This document shows positions 17,318 to 27,320 of a stretch of DNA of 64,000 bases, in pieces. The notes below the pieces were generated by a model. The model was not told the origin of the DNA. It saw nothing but the letters and a program-made list of their open reading frames with translations, and did not search any database. Position 1 is the first letter of the stretch. Every line of letters begins with the position of its first letter. The DNA comes from Acidobacteria bacterium AB60 (lineage in GTDB: Bacteria; Acidobacteriota; Terriglobia; Terriglobales; Acidobacteriaceae). Position numbers and translations under genes: made by a program. The DNA lies in NCBI GenBank assembly GCA_008682415.1, contig VANK01000003.1, positions 186,001 to 250,000 of the forward strand, given 5' to 3'.

Positions 17318-19761
17318 AGATCAAGAAGAAGCGAGGACCTAGGAAAAACGGGAAGCCATGGCCCAACAACATCGGAAAGTGGGCAGCATCATTGTCTGCG
17401 GAAGAGAAGGAGCAGTATCATCAACGCGCAGCCCGCGGCTTGTGGGGACCGGAGAAGCAGGAACCGAAGAAGGCCAACGATGGCCCTTGGATCTGGCCGA
17501 TCGATCTGAGCCGTTATGATCGAAGCGGCTCGCTTACCGCCATCGAACAAGATCGGCTTCCACTGTGCGCGGAGGCATACCGATTCCATCCTTATGGTCG
17601 CCGTATGGATTTCGGTCCCGAGCTGGACAGGCTTGTTCGCCCCTTGAACGATGTGCTGGATTACACAGGCATCATTACCCTGCATCGGAAGTACACGCTT
17701 GTGTTTCTTTTGCACGAGATGGCAGAACGGCGACGGTCTTTCTGGGCATGGAGCGCCGACGAGTGGATTGACTCGATCCATCGGAAGAAACTCGTACGTC
17801 AGCACCTCTTGGCGATCGCGTACCTGCTTTGTGGATTCGCCGATCTGCATCGAATCGAGAACGATCAGATCGTCTACTTGTGTCTGGCTCGGAAGGTGTT
17901 TGGCCGTGAGTACGTAGATATCATTGCCCAACGAGTTCGGAAAGTGCTGGTTGAGTGGGGTTACAGAATAGGGTCGCAGAACGCCATCCTCAAAACGCTC
18001 TACGAAGCTCTGCTACACATCCGCTCGCCGCATCTCCATCAGCTCACCGTCGATCAGCTCCAAGCAGTCGTTGAGAGACGCCCTCCTCGAACCGGCAGCT
18101 ATCGCAAGGTTGCGCTTTCTCGTGCTTTGGCCAGCATGGGGATCATTCCGGAGGCGCTGAAGATCGAGCGTCCACCTCGTACTAAACAGCGCTCACCCTT
18201 TCTGATCATTGGTGTGCCTCCCGAGTGGGCCCGGCTCTGTGATGTCTGGTACGAGCGTTCCACCGCTTTAACGTCCCACAGAAACAAGAGCTACTACTTC
18301 CTACTCAACATTGGCCGTTGGCTCGCCCACGCACATCCTGAAGTGGCCTCTCCGGCCGATTGGACCCGCGATCTGGCCGGGCATGCCGTATCGGTCATCT
18401 GCCAGTGGCATGGAGGGGACTGGTGCAGTCCCGACTCCGGACACGTGAGAAGCCGTGGCAAGGCGCTCGCCCCGGGCACCAGGGCCGAACGCATTTCCAT
18501 CCTTCGCATGTTCTTTCGCGACCTGCAGGAGTGGGATCTCATCCCGCGTAGGTTCGATCCGGCACGAAGCCTCACGACGCCCAAAAGCCTGCTTGCCCTT
18601 ATTGGACCGAACCCGCGCGCTATTGCTGATGACATCTGGGCAAAGCTGGTATGGGCCGGCCTGAACCTGACGGCCGATGACCTTCCAAGGATGGGACCTG
18701 GTTCGCTCGGCGCCAAGCGCCCGCATGCATACCCCGTTGAGATGTGCAGAGCACTCGCTCTGACCTGGCTATTTGCAGGCCTGCGCAACAACGAAATCCT
18801 TCGCTTGCGTCTGGGCTGTATTAGATGGCAAAAGGATGATGTCACTGTGCCTGGCACGGGCGACAATCTTCCCGCAGACGCGGTTTGCATGCTTGACGTT
18901 CCGGTGAACAAGACCAGTACCTCCTTTACCAAGCCCGTCGATCGTATCGTCGGCGAGGCGATCGCTACTTGGGAAAGGGTGCGTCCGCAGGGCGAAAGAT
19001 TACCCGATCCGAAGACTGGTGAACTGGTCGATTTCTTGTTTCTGATGCGACTCACTCCCGTTGGAACATCCTATTTGAACGAGAGGCTGATTCCCGCACT
19101 ATGCAGCAAGGCTGGTGTCCCAACCGCGGATGTGCGCGGGAACTTTACCTCTCATCGCGCCCGATCAACGATTGCCTCCCAGCTCTACAACGCACGAGAA
19201 CCGATGACGTTGTTCGAGTTACAACAGTGGCTCGGACATTCAAGCCCCCACTCGACCCAGCATTACGCCAAGATCACTCCACTGAAAGTGGCCAAGTCTT
19301 ACGCTGATGCCGGATATTTTGCCCGCAACCTGCGAGCCATCGAGGTACTCGTCGATCAGGACGTGGTGCGAAGTGGACGAGCCGCTACCGAGCCATGGAA
19401 GTTCTATGACCTGGGGCACGGATACTGCACCTACGACTTCTTTGAACAGTGTCAACATCGCATGGCGTGCGCAAAATGCGACTTTTACATGCCGAAGAAG
19501 TCGACCGCGGCGCTGCTACTCGAAGGCAAGACGCACCTGTTGAAGCTGCTTCAAGAGATCCCGCTTGGGGAGCCTGAACAGGCAGCCATCGAAGACGGCG
19601 TGGCGGCTTATGAGAATCTGCTGTCGAAGTTAGCTGACGTACCCACTCCGGCGGGACCAACCCAGCGGCAGATCGGTGCCGAGTTGGTCCAAATTACGTC
19701 GCTGAGGCAGGGACTGCTCGGTGCAACAACCGAGATGAGAACTATATCTTCGCAGAGGTAG
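17314..19761 (+). CDS. Transposon tyrosine recombinase B with C-terminal Cys cluster
   Basis: An 815-residue recombinase, much longer than typical integrases. The N-terminal 450 residues are helical and unassigned. The catalytic domain follows, with Arg I in LFAGLRNNEI, TSHRARSTIASQ, and LGHSSPHSTQHYAK for the His and Tyr. After it comes a Cys/His-rich segment (YCTYDFFEQCQHRMACAKC) that probably binds zinc, then a coiled-coil-like tail. This arrangement is found in TnpB-type partners of two-recombinase transposons. It is coupled to recombinase A by an ATGA overlap. I see no convincing third gene (TnpC) after it. Confidence 0.82.
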   Translation: MKIKKKRGPRKNGKPWPNNIGKWAASLSAEEKEQYHQRAARGLWGPEKQEPKKANDGPWIWPIDLSRYDRSGSLTAIEQDRLPLCAEAYRFHPYGRRMDFGPELDRLVRPLNDVLDYTGIITLHRKYTLVFLLHEMAERRRSFWAWSADEWIDSIHRKKLVRQHLLAIAYLLCGFADLHRIENDQIVYLCLARKVFGREYVDIIAQRVRKVLVEWGYRIGSQNAILKTLYEALLHIRSPHLHQLTVDQLQAVVERRPPRTGSYRKVALSRALASMGIIPEALKIERPPRTKQRSPFLIIGVPPEWARLCDVWYERSTALTSHRNKSYYFLLNIGRWLAHAHPEVASPADWTRDLAGHAVSVICQWHGGDWCSPDSGHVRSRGKALAPGTRAERISILRMFFRDLQEWDLIPRRFDPARSLTTPKSLLALIGPNPRAIADDIWAKLVWAGLNLTADDLPRMGPGSLGAKRPHAYPVEMCRALALTWLFAGLRNNEILRLRLGCIRWQKDDVTVPGTGDNLPADAVCMLDVPVNKTSTSFTKPVDRIVGEAIATWERVRPQGERLPDPKTGELVDFLFLMRLTPVGTSYLNERLIPALCSKAGVPTADVRGNFTSHRARSTIASQLYNAREPMTLFELQQWLGHSSPHSTQHYAKITPLKVAKSYADAGYFARNLRAIEVLVDQDVVRSGRAATEPWKFYDLGHGYCTYDFFEQCQHRMACAKCDFYMPKKSTAALLLEGKTHLLKLLQEIPLGEPEQAAIEDGVAAYENLLSKLADVPTPAGPTQRQIGAELVQITSLRQGLLGATTEMRTISSQR

Positions 19762-20479
19762 CCGGTTCTTTGATTTTGAGTGCTTCAGGCAGTGAGTGCC
19801 ACTCCTTTGGTCGAAGCGCTGGTCGGCGACCGCCCATAAGCAGAATTGGCGGCTTTCGGCGGAGTTCCTGAACCTGTTGGACTCGTGGGGAAGTCACCGC
19901 TACGGGTTCATCGACAGTGCGCGGATGACCGTGCAAATGACGGAACCGAAGAGAACTAACGCTCCAGACATCTGCCACTAAACCAGAGGCGGAGGGGAAT
20001 CACACGTTTTGTCTGCTCGAGTGCACAGTGAGTTTTGCCTGGCTGAGACAGCTGCACAATCTAAGTTGCATTCCGGCCCGCCAGTTGAACGAACGTTCTC
20101 AAATATCTTGACAGGGCGTGGATTTTCTAGTTCAAATGTCACTCGACCCCGCGTAAAGGGTCTTTGACTGCATTTCTGCCGTCCTCTTTCCCCACAATTC
20201 ATGGATCATCAGCCCGGCTGAAGGAGAACCTTCGTTTCCCAAAGGTCTGAGGATTTTTGGTCACTGGTCAGATGAGGTCGAAGCGTCATTTGCGCTCCCG
20301 TCGGTCGCCAGGCTGCCGTGCCAGGAAAGCATCGCTTTTTAACGAGTTTATGGCCGTTCATGTCCGGACTTTGACGTTCGGAACCACATCTGCGTCTAGC
20401 TCGTGATTTTGGTTAACAATTTGACCTGCTGCCTTTCTTAAGAACATCGATTGACCGCCATTCGGATGGAGGCCTTGGC
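19762..20479. other. 718-bp gap between recombinases and RHS cargo
   Basis: No gene here can be supported. Short open frames occur on both strands (for example 19742-19978 minus) but lack family resemblance and good ribosome binding sites. The stretch presumably holds the RHS promoter and may contain decayed transposon sequence. Confidence 0.4.
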
Positions 20480-22516
20480 ATGATTCGTAAGATCATTTGC
20501 GCGCTTCGCGCTACAATCAGCTCTTCCACAATCTCCAATCCTGCGAAACTCCTGCGAACCGCAGTTACTTGTTGCGCCACGGTCAGCGCGATGCAAGGCA
20601 TTTATAGGGCTCAGGACACATCGGACATTGCGGCAGGTAATCAACCTGGCATCTCGTTTTCAGGCAGCGACATTGATGCGATTAATCTAGCCAACGGTAT
20701 GCTGAATGTGCATATCCCGCTGTTGTCGTTCCCGCAACGTGGAGGAAAGCTGAGGCTCGATTTTTCATTTCGTGCACGAGGAAAACGAACACTGCTTTAC
20801 ATTCCCGGCAATCCGTCCCTAGGAACCGATCCGACCACAACTTGGACCGCGTTGCACAATTCGACAGATTTCGGGGGCCTTAGCGGGCTGACAGATGACC
20901 AAGATGTGACCATGACGGGCGTCACGCACACTTACCAAAGGCCGTACCCTCAGCAGGGCAGTCTAACTGATAATCAAGCGGTCTGGTCAACCTCCGACGG
21001 AGCCACCCACGCAGGGTACCAGGTAAGCGGGACTTCATATCAGATGGCAATCGACGGGACTGGCTTTAAATATCCGCTCACGTACAGTGGGACATGCGCC
21101 TCGAGTTGTTACACGACCGATGGTGACGGCGTTTCTTACCGTCTTTCGAGCTCAGTCATCAGAGAAGATAAGAACGGCAATAAGATAACAGGCACTTATT
21201 CCAATAGTAGTTACCCAAACAACAGCGCAATCGTCAGCTACAGCGATACGATGGGAAGGAGTATTCCTGCCAAGCCTACGACGACCACGGACCTTTCATA
21301 TTGTCCAAGCGGAACGACAGCTGCGGCCAGTTGGACGGTGGCAGGATACGGCGGCGTGCCGCTGACCTACAAATTCTGTTATGCGCCCCAAACGCAGACC
21401 CTGACAGATTCATGCGGCGCAGTCGATCAGCTGACTTCTACGACCCAGGTCAACATGCTTACGGCAATCATCCTCCCAAATTTCCTGTCGTGGCAGTTTT
21501 CGTACGGCGGCGCTGGGGCAACGTTCCCATCCGCCACGGGCAACCCCAATACGGTACTGCCTCTATTGACAAAACTCACGTACCCTACAGGTGGCACAAT
21601 AAGCTACACCTATCAGTGTTACGCCACTGCCGGGACATTCGTCGCTACCAGAACTGAAAATCCCGATCCTCAGCAATCCAGCTCGCAAAACCATGTCTGG
21701 ACCTACTCATACAATGTAGGCAGCTGGAAAACCTCCTCGCAGACCACCGCCACAGATCCTCAAGGCCAGTATGTCGTCCATACTTTGGCACAAAGCACAA
21801 CAACAGTGCCTGCCCTTGAAACGTACACGAAATACTACACCGCATCCTCGGCGCTCCTTCGAACGATCGAAACCACCTTTGCAAATACCTCAAATCATGC
21901 AGACTGTTCGGCAAGTCAGATTGCTAACGAGGTGAATAGCACCTATCAACCGACCTGTCGGATCACAACCCTCGATAACGGGCACGTTTCCAAGGTGGCG
22001 TTCGCCTATTGCTGCGATCTTACCTTTACCACCCCGAGTGCGCCCAATTGGGGCGCACTCACTAGCGGGACCTACGGGTTGCCGGCGGACGGCAAATTCT
22101 ATGATTTCGCAAACGGAGGCGCAGGCGCACTGCTTAAGGAACTCCAGGCGTCGTATTCCTTCGCCTCAAACGGTTCCTACTTGTCGGCGAACCTTCTTCA
22201 CCTGCCTGCGAGCACCTCAACGCTTGACGCAACCGGAAACGTGCAGGCGTCAACTCTCTTCACCTATGATGAGACATCTTATCTGCAATCGTATCCGAAC
22301 GACAGCTCGATATCGGGTTCTCATGACTCTCTGAGCGGTGTCCACGGGAGTCTCACTACTGTGGCTACATGGAACAAAGGACAAAATCCCGCGTACATCT
22401 ATACGCATGCTTACGTATATGACACGGGCGAGATCTCTCAAGCAGTTGATGGGCGATCCAATTCCACCTCGTATAGCTATGATCGGGGTATTTCGGCGCT
22501 CTTCCGACGACGATAA
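20480..22516 (+). CDS. RHS repeat protein, N-terminal part (frameshifted)
   Basis: The first 678 residues of an RHS protein. It starts with a basic region and a hydrophobic signal-like segment (about 20-45). The N-terminal RHS module reads INLANGMLNVHIPLLSFPQRGG, and YD-type repeats follow. The frame breaks at the G-run 22485-22488. Adding one G gives ...SYDRGYFGALPTTITNALGQ and joins directly to the downstream frame, which holds the same repeat pattern. The ending FRRR before the stop at 22516 is therefore out of frame. The break is either an inactivating slip or a sequencing error in a homopolymer. RHS shells form cocoons that enclose a C-terminal toxin. Confidence 0.83.
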   Translation: MIRKIICALRATISSSTISNPAKLLRTAVTCCATVSAMQGIYRAQDTSDIAAGNQPGISFSGSDIDAINLANGMLNVHIPLLSFPQRGGKLRLDFSFRARGKRTLLYIPGNPSLGTDPTTTWTALHNSTDFGGLSGLTDDQDVTMTGVTHTYQRPYPQQGSLTDNQAVWSTSDGATHAGYQVSGTSYQMAIDGTGFKYPLTYSGTCASSCYTTDGDGVSYRLSSSVIREDKNGNKITGTYSNSSYPNNSAIVSYSDTMGRSIPAKPTTTTDLSYCPSGTTAAASWTVAGYGGVPLTYKFCYAPQTQTLTDSCGAVDQLTSTTQVNMLTAIILPNFLSWQFSYGGAGATFPSATGNPNTVLPLLTKLTYPTGGTISYTYQCYATAGTFVATRTENPDPQQSSSQNHVWTYSYNVGSWKTSSQTTATDPQGQYVVHTLAQSTTTVPALETYTKYYTASSALLRTIETTFANTSNHADCSASQIANEVNSTYQPTCRITTLDNGHVSKVAFAYCCDLTFTTPSAPNWGALTSGTYGLPADGKFYDFANGGAGALLKELQASYSFASNGSYLSANLLHLPASTSTLDATGNVQASTLFTYDETSYLQSYPNDSSISGSHDSLSGVHGSLTTVATWNKGQNPAYIYTHAYVYDTGEISQAVDGRSNSTSYSYDRGISALFRRR

Positions 22517-22542
22517 CCAATGCTCTGGGCCAGCAGACCGTA

Positions 22543-25500
22543 TTGACCTACGATGGGAATCTTGGCGTCCTCACAACCGCAAAGGATCCCAATCAAAAGA
22601 CGACCTCTTACAGTTACGATACTTGGGGACGAATTACATCCGTTCACTACCCAAATAAATGCCCGAACAGCAGTGTTAGCGGCGAAACCGACTATGTTTA
22701 TGGGGATACGGTACCTTCAACAATTGCCACTACGTCCGCCATGTGCGGGGTGAACTCTGGCGCCTCATCTGCCAAGGTCCAGACTACCGTTGACGGTTTC
22801 TCTCGGGCAGTCCGAAAGGCACTGCTTACAGACCCATCCGGGATCGTCTACGTCGATACCTCATATGACTCGATCGGGCATGTGGCGACTGTTTCCAACC
22901 CTTACCGCTCGACCGCAGATGCCACCTATGGTTCGACGTCTTATTCTTATGATGCCCTCGGTCGGATCACGAGGATCACTCACCCAGATAACACGAATGT
23001 AAGCTATTATTTCTACGGTGCTGCCGTCCAGCTGTCCGATGAAGGAAATGGGACTCGCACAACCAGCCGAATCTTGCAGCAAGACGCCCTTGGTCGACTG
23101 ACGAGCGTGTGTGAAGTTACCTCCGCTCAGGTGCAAGGGGGCAGCTCGGGAGATACAACTCCAGCGGGCTGCGGGCAGGATATTTCCACAACTGGCTTCT
23201 TGACATCATATTCTTATGACCCGTTGAGCAACCTATTAGCCGTGACGCAGGGATCGCTTACACGACGCTCTTTCCAATACGACAGTCTTTCTCGTTTGAC
23301 GTCCGCCTACAACCCGGAAGCGGGGACAACCACGTATACCTACGATGGGAACAATAACGTACTCACTAGAACCCGCCCGGCACCTAATCAACCCTCTGGA
23401 GGCAGTTCAGTTGCTGTGGCGACCTACGCCTACGACCAGCTGAATCGTCCAAGGTCCATCGTCTACACGGATTCGTACAATTCACCCAGTCCAGGCTCAT
23501 ATTTTGACTACGACTCAGCGAACAATGCCGTGTTCACTACTGGAGGTTCCCTCAATCCAATCGGTCGGCTAGTAGATGGTTATGTAAAGGACTCAAGCGG
23601 CAACTACCTCGCCGGGGCGGCATTCAGTTACAACGAGGTCGGATCGCCGACTTCATTCGCGCAATGCACGCAAGACGACTGTTCTGCCGGCTGGAATTAT
23701 ACGCTGAGCTATGCCTACGACATCACGGGACCTGTATCGTCACGGCAAATCGCGAGCGGAAGTTCAAATGACTATACACTCGCGTACACCTACAACGGAG
23801 CTGGGCAATTGACGACCCTAGCCAGTTCCTGGAATGACGCTACTCATCCAGGAACACTATTTTCCAATGGTACGTACGGGCCTCTAGGGAGACTGGCGAC
23901 AGACAGCTTGGGCAGCGGGGAAATCGAGAGCTTCGCTTACGATCAGCGAGGCCGATTGGGGTGTCTCAGCAGTTCTAAGAACGGCTCTGCGCTCTACAGT
24001 CTCAGCCTATCCAACGCAAATGGACAATGTTCTTCGTTCTCCGGGACCGGGTACGCCGGGAACGACGATGTTCTGGTTGCAAAGGATTCGATTAACGGAA
24101 ATTGGACTTACACTTACGACGATTTCAATCGGTTGATTAGTGCGAACGCTTCCTCTGGCCCGTTCTCTGGAACTCCCATGGCTTGGACTTATGACCGGTT
24201 TGGAAATAGATGGTCACAGACGAGCGGATCGACTGGACAGTCTCTGAGCTACACCCAGGGCAACAACCGGATGAACGCATTCAACTACGATGCCGCAGGC
24301 AACCTGACCAGTGACGGGACAAATTCATACATCTACGACGACGAGAACCGAATCATCAAGGTCAATCTAGGTTCTGGGGGGACGATCACGTATAGCTACG
24401 ACGCCGCCGGCAATCGCATCCGCTCAAACGTAGGTAGCACAGTCGAAGAATATATTTACGACATCGACGGGAACCAGGCTGGCGTGATGCAGCCCAATGG
24501 GGCTATGAAGAGGATGGAAATCTTTGCCGATGGGAGGCACGTCGGAACTTACGACATCGCAAGCAATGCGACCTATTTTTCACATCGGGATTGGCTCGGC
24601 AGTGAAAGGATGCGAACGACTTCGGCAGGTACAACCTTTGAGACCTGCGTTAATCTACCGTTTGGAGATGGGCAGCAATGTTCCGGTGGTGCTGATATCA
24701 GCCCGATGCATTTCACATCACAACTGCGGGACGCGAATGCCAATCTCGATTTCTTCGGTGCCCGTTATGGGACCTCCACCCTCGGCCGCTGGCTCACACC
24801 GGATTGGAGTAATATTGTCTCGCCGATCCCATACGGCGATCTTGCCAATCCGCAAGCGTTGAACTTGTACAGCTTTACCGGAAACAATCCCATCTCTTCG
24901 ATTGACCCGGATGGTCATGATGAGATGGCACCTGAAGGAGACGGAGGTGGAGGGGGCGATAGCGACGGAGGTGGAGGGGCCCTAGCTTTGCAACGGGAAT
25001 TCACTTGCACCCCCTGCTCGTGGCTAAGAGATTTCTTCGAAGCGCTGGGTTCCGGCGGCGGCGCGGGATGGGGAGGTTTCGGCGGGGGGCTTGGCGGCTC
25101 GAACGGAGGCGGATTGGCAGCGTTCGCGAGACCATTCGTCCAAGCCCAAATCAACTCTGCGTCAACGCCGGCCCATTTGGGTCCGTTTAGTGTCCCGAGT
25201 GACGGTCCTATTCGCAAGGAATTCGACATTGACGCGATCGTGAGAGCCGAAAAGGTGATTGGGGACAGTCAGTGCGTGACCGCCTGCAAGCATTTCGCGA
25301 CCGGTTTAGCAAACATCCCCACTTGGCGATGGATACAAGGACCATCGGTATCCACCCTGACCGCTGCTGATATCGGAACGGCAATCGCAACTTTTAATCG
25401 CAAGGGCCGTTATCCAGGTGGTGAAGACAAAAACTCTGGAATCTATCTTGGACCCGGGCCGGTCCCGGGGAGCATCATCATCCTAGATCAGTGGCCTGCT

Positions 25501-25620
25501 AACCCAAAGAGGACTAGTCACCCGGGAGCTCTCCCGCCCGGCCCCCGGCCGCTGTACCTTAATAACGGAGGCGCATCAGATAGCGCAAGCCACTATTACG
25601 TGATCTGGGCAAAGCCGTAG
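22543..25620 (+). CDS. RHS repeat protein, C-terminal part with BPSL0067-like toxin domain
   Basis: A continuation of the RHS protein: many YD repeats, then the RHS core end (LDFFGARYGTSTLGRWLTPD) and the self-cleavage motif NPISSIDPDGHD. After a glycine-rich linker (about residues 800-890) comes a variable C-terminal domain. It contains GDSQCVTACKHFATG, GTAIATFNRKGRYP and GSIIILDQWPANP, and ends with SHYYVIWAK. These match the BPSL0067 family, an NlpC/P60-like cysteine peptidase or amidase fold with a Cys after GxxQ and a late His. The likely role is a peptidoglycan-targeting effector used between cells. The start at 22543 is only where this frame opens; the real start is 20480. No secretion genes are visible nearby. 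Confidence 0.82.
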   Translation: MTYDGNLGVLTTAKDPNQKTTSYSYDTWGRITSVHYPNKCPNSSVSGETDYVYGDTVPSTIATTSAMCGVNSGASSAKVQTTVDGFSRAVRKALLTDPSGIVYVDTSYDSIGHVATVSNPYRSTADATYGSTSYSYDALGRITRITHPDNTNVSYYFYGAAVQLSDEGNGTRTTSRILQQDALGRLTSVCEVTSAQVQGGSSGDTTPAGCGQDISTTGFLTSYSYDPLSNLLAVTQGSLTRRSFQYDSLSRLTSAYNPEAGTTTYTYDGNNNVLTRTRPAPNQPSGGSSVAVATYAYDQLNRPRSIVYTDSYNSPSPGSYFDYDSANNAVFTTGGSLNPIGRLVDGYVKDSSGNYLAGAAFSYNEVGSPTSFAQCTQDDCSAGWNYTLSYAYDITGPVSSRQIASGSSNDYTLAYTYNGAGQLTTLASSWNDATHPGTLFSNGTYGPLGRLATDSLGSGEIESFAYDQRGRLGCLSSSKNGSALYSLSLSNANGQCSSFSGTGYAGNDDVLVAKDSINGNWTYTYDDFNRLISANASSGPFSGTPMAWTYDRFGNRWSQTSGSTGQSLSYTQGNNRMNAFNYDAAGNLTSDGTNSYIYDDENRIIKVNLGSGGTITYSYDAAGNRIRSNVGSTVEEYIYDIDGNQAGVMQPNGAMKRMEIFADGRHVGTYDIASNATYFSHRDWLGSERMRTTSAGTTFETCVNLPFGDGQQCSGGADISPMHFTSQLRDANANLDFFGARYGTSTLGRWLTPDWSNIVSPIPYGDLANPQALNLYSFTGNNPISSIDPDGHDEMAPEGDGGGGGDSDGGGGALALQREFTCTPCSWLRDFFEALGSGGGAGWGGFGGGLGGSNGGGLAAFARPFVQAQINSASTPAHLGPFSVPSDGPIRKEFDIDAIVRAEKVIGDSQCVTACKHFATGLANIPTWRWIQGPSVSTLTAADIGTAIATFNRKGRYPGGEDKNSGIYLGPGPVPGSIIILDQWPANPKRTSHPGALPPGPRPLYLNNGGASDSASHYYVIWAKP

Positions 25621-25635
25621 GCGCGAGGTAATGTC

Positions 25636-26274
25636 ATGAAGCACTTAAGATTAATTCTTCTTCTGCAATTGGCCTCAGGGATCGCTTGTGGCCAGCATGC
25701 ACGGCAGGGTGAACATCCCGACCTGTCCAATCAGGCAGAGACATTTGTCCAGGGCCTTTACGCACAAGTAATTGCTCGCCACCCGTTGGGAATTCCGTTC
25801 GGCGCGGAAAACAAGATCTTTGCGCCATACCTTAGCAAAGAGCTTCGCCACAAAATCGACTTGTACCTAGCATGTAACGCCGATTGGTCCCGGCAGCATT
25901 CGAACCCCAACTTAAAGGGCCCTTTCGGATTGTGGGAGAGTGACATCTTTTCGGGAAGTGATGAACAAGCTGCTCCACGAGCCTTCCACATTGAGCGAGC
26001 GCAGCCAGAGCCCGACAGCTCGATTCGGGTACCTGTTAGGCTCACTTGGGGCACACCGGCCGAAGGGGGTCCGTGGATATGGCACGTCGCAGTGCTGCTT
26101 GTTCGAGAGGGCGGTCATTTCACCGTGAACGACGTTATCTATTTGAAGGATCCCGAGCATCGGGGAACGGATGACGTTGATACGCGGTTATCGGAACGCT
26201 TATCTGTAGGTTGTGATGGACCTCGTTGGGTTGGCACTAGCGATGAACAGGGAGCGGTGAATCAGCAACCGTAG
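25636..26274 (+). CDS. Exported protein, probable immunity partner of the RHS toxin
   Basis: A 212-residue protein with a short signal peptide (MKHLRLILLLQLASGIACG), so exported or a lipoprotein. The mature part (AETFVQGLYAQVIARHP, later WIWHVAVLLVREGG and NDVIYLKD) looks like a DUF3828-type fold, which is a weak assignment. It begins 15 bp after the toxin stop with GAGGT at 25623-25627. A periplasmic protein encoded immediately after a probable cell-wall-active effector fits an immunity role, which is inference. It is the last gene before the right transposon end. Confidence 0.7.
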   Translation: MKHLRLILLLQLASGIACGQHARQGEHPDLSNQAETFVQGLYAQVIARHPLGIPFGAENKIFAPYLSKELRHKIDLYLACNADWSRQHSNPNLKGPFGLWESDIFSGSDEQAAPRAFHIERAQPEPDSSIRVPVRLTWGTPAEGGPWIWHVAVLLVREGGHFTVNDVIYLKDPEHRGTDDVDTRLSERLSVGCDGPRWVGTSDEQGAVNQQP

Positions 26275-26410
26275 ACGCGCCACAGCTCTCAACGTGGCTT
26301 CAATCTGGTTCGGGATCCCGGGGGATCCACTGCGCGCCGCGCGACCCGTCGATTTCGCGATCGCTGGCATTCCGCAGCCACCGCACGTTCTGAGTACAAC
26401 GAATGTTCTG

Positions 26411-26480
26411 CGTCTCACACCGACAGGGTGACGACGCGGAGCCGCGGAAAAGACTTGAAAATTGCCCAGATTCCACATAA
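26411..26480 (-). repeat. Right terminal inverted repeat
   Basis: The inverse copy of 16204-16273 (67 of 70 positions conserved apart from compensating single-base length changes). The base after it, 26481, is the first base of parB codon 263. Confidence 0.88.
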
Positions 26481-26522
26481 TGCAGCGACCCAAAGTGCTA
26501 CGCAGCCAAAATCGATGCGCAT

Positions 26523-27299
26523 GTGAAAAAGACTGTCGCCGCAAAACCGAAACTGGTACAGATCAGCACCGGCTACGGTAAACCAGCCGAAAATAGCCCC
26601 GTCATTCCGCGCAATAAGTATGTCGAAATTCGGCAGGACAAGCCGAAAGGCAAGAACGAACGCGACTGGCCGGAATACAAGACGTGCAAGTACACCGCCG
26701 AGGCCATCGTCACCGAGGGCACCGAGAAGGGCGAAATACGCAAAATCTGTGCCAATCCCGAATGCCCGATTCACCATCCCAAGCGGCAGAATCAGCACAA
26801 CCACGCCGATGCCGCATTCAAGGCCGAACAGGAAAAGCGTCGCCGCGAAGAGGCACTAGCCCAGGCCACCGGCTTGCGAGTGCTCAAAGCCATTGGTGAA
26901 GCAGTTCCAGTCCGGCTGATGAAACGTGACCTGCTCTTTGTTGCCCAACGGCTCACTACTATGCTCGACGAGCGACGCCTTGCCGTTCTCGTCCGTCAGC
27001 ATGGAATCAACAAGCCCAAAGACGGCGAGGCTCCCGCGAAGGTTCTAGCAGCATTCTTACCCAAGGCTGAAGAAAGCAAGCTGGGCTGTATTGTGGTCGA
27101 GACGGCCATACTTCTGTCTATGCACAACCAAACCGACGCGGCGCGGGTTCTCCGGGATGCCGCCCAAGTCTATAAAGTGGACGTTGACTCAATCTCCGCA
27201 AGAGTCAAGCAAGAATTCGCTGCAAAGGAAAAGGGCACGCCAGCAAAGAAGACCACACCCAAACCGCAAGCGAAATCGAGTAAGAAGGCGGTCGCGTAG
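26523..27299 (+). CDS. ParB-like protein, C-terminal part, separated by transposon
   Basis: The distal half of the interrupted parB. The parB frame actually resumes at 26481 (CSDPKCYAAKIDAHV). GTG 26523 is merely the first possible start, giving 258 residues. Contents are a Cys-containing region (YKTCKYTAEAIVTEG, KICANPECPIHHPK), a helical region (RREEALAQATGLRVLKAIGE), a conserved-looking core and a Lys/Pro-rich basic tail. Without a promoter of its own it may only be expressed from within the transposon. Together with codons 1-262 it makes a protein of 534 residues. A strong hairpin terminator follows. Confidence 0.78.
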   Translation: MKKTVAAKPKLVQISTGYGKPAENSPVIPRNKYVEIRQDKPKGKNERDWPEYKTCKYTAEAIVTEGTEKGEIRKICANPECPIHHPKRQNQHNHADAAFKAEQEKRRREEALAQATGLRVLKAIGEAVPVRLMKRDLLFVAQRLTTMLDERRLAVLVRQHGINKPKDGEAPAKVLAAFLPKAEESKLGCIVVETAILLSMHNQTDAARVLRDAAQVYKVDVDSISARVKQEFAAKEKGTPAKKTTPKPQAKSSKKAVA

Positions 27300-27320
27300 G
27301 CACGGACAAATAGCATCAAC

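Larger units (their letters stand above)
16204..26480 (+). mobile_element. 10.3-kb tyrosine-recombinase transposon with RHS cargo, inserted in parB
   Basis: The element is bounded by 70-bp inverted repeats (16204-16273 and 26411-26480) that begin TTATGTGGAATCTGGGC. Joining 16203 to 26481 restores a continuous parB frame (reading ...DSCM-CSDPKCYAAK), so the edges are set to the base and no target duplication needs to be removed. It encodes two overlapping tyrosine recombinases as in Tn554-like elements, then an RHS protein and a small exported protein. Absence of a target duplication agrees with recombinase rather than DDE chemistry. Confidence 0.85.

Noticed and set aside
19742-19978. Minus-strand gene between recombinase and RHS (possible TnpC)
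   Set aside because: No recognisable family or start signal; overlaps the end of the recombinase gene.
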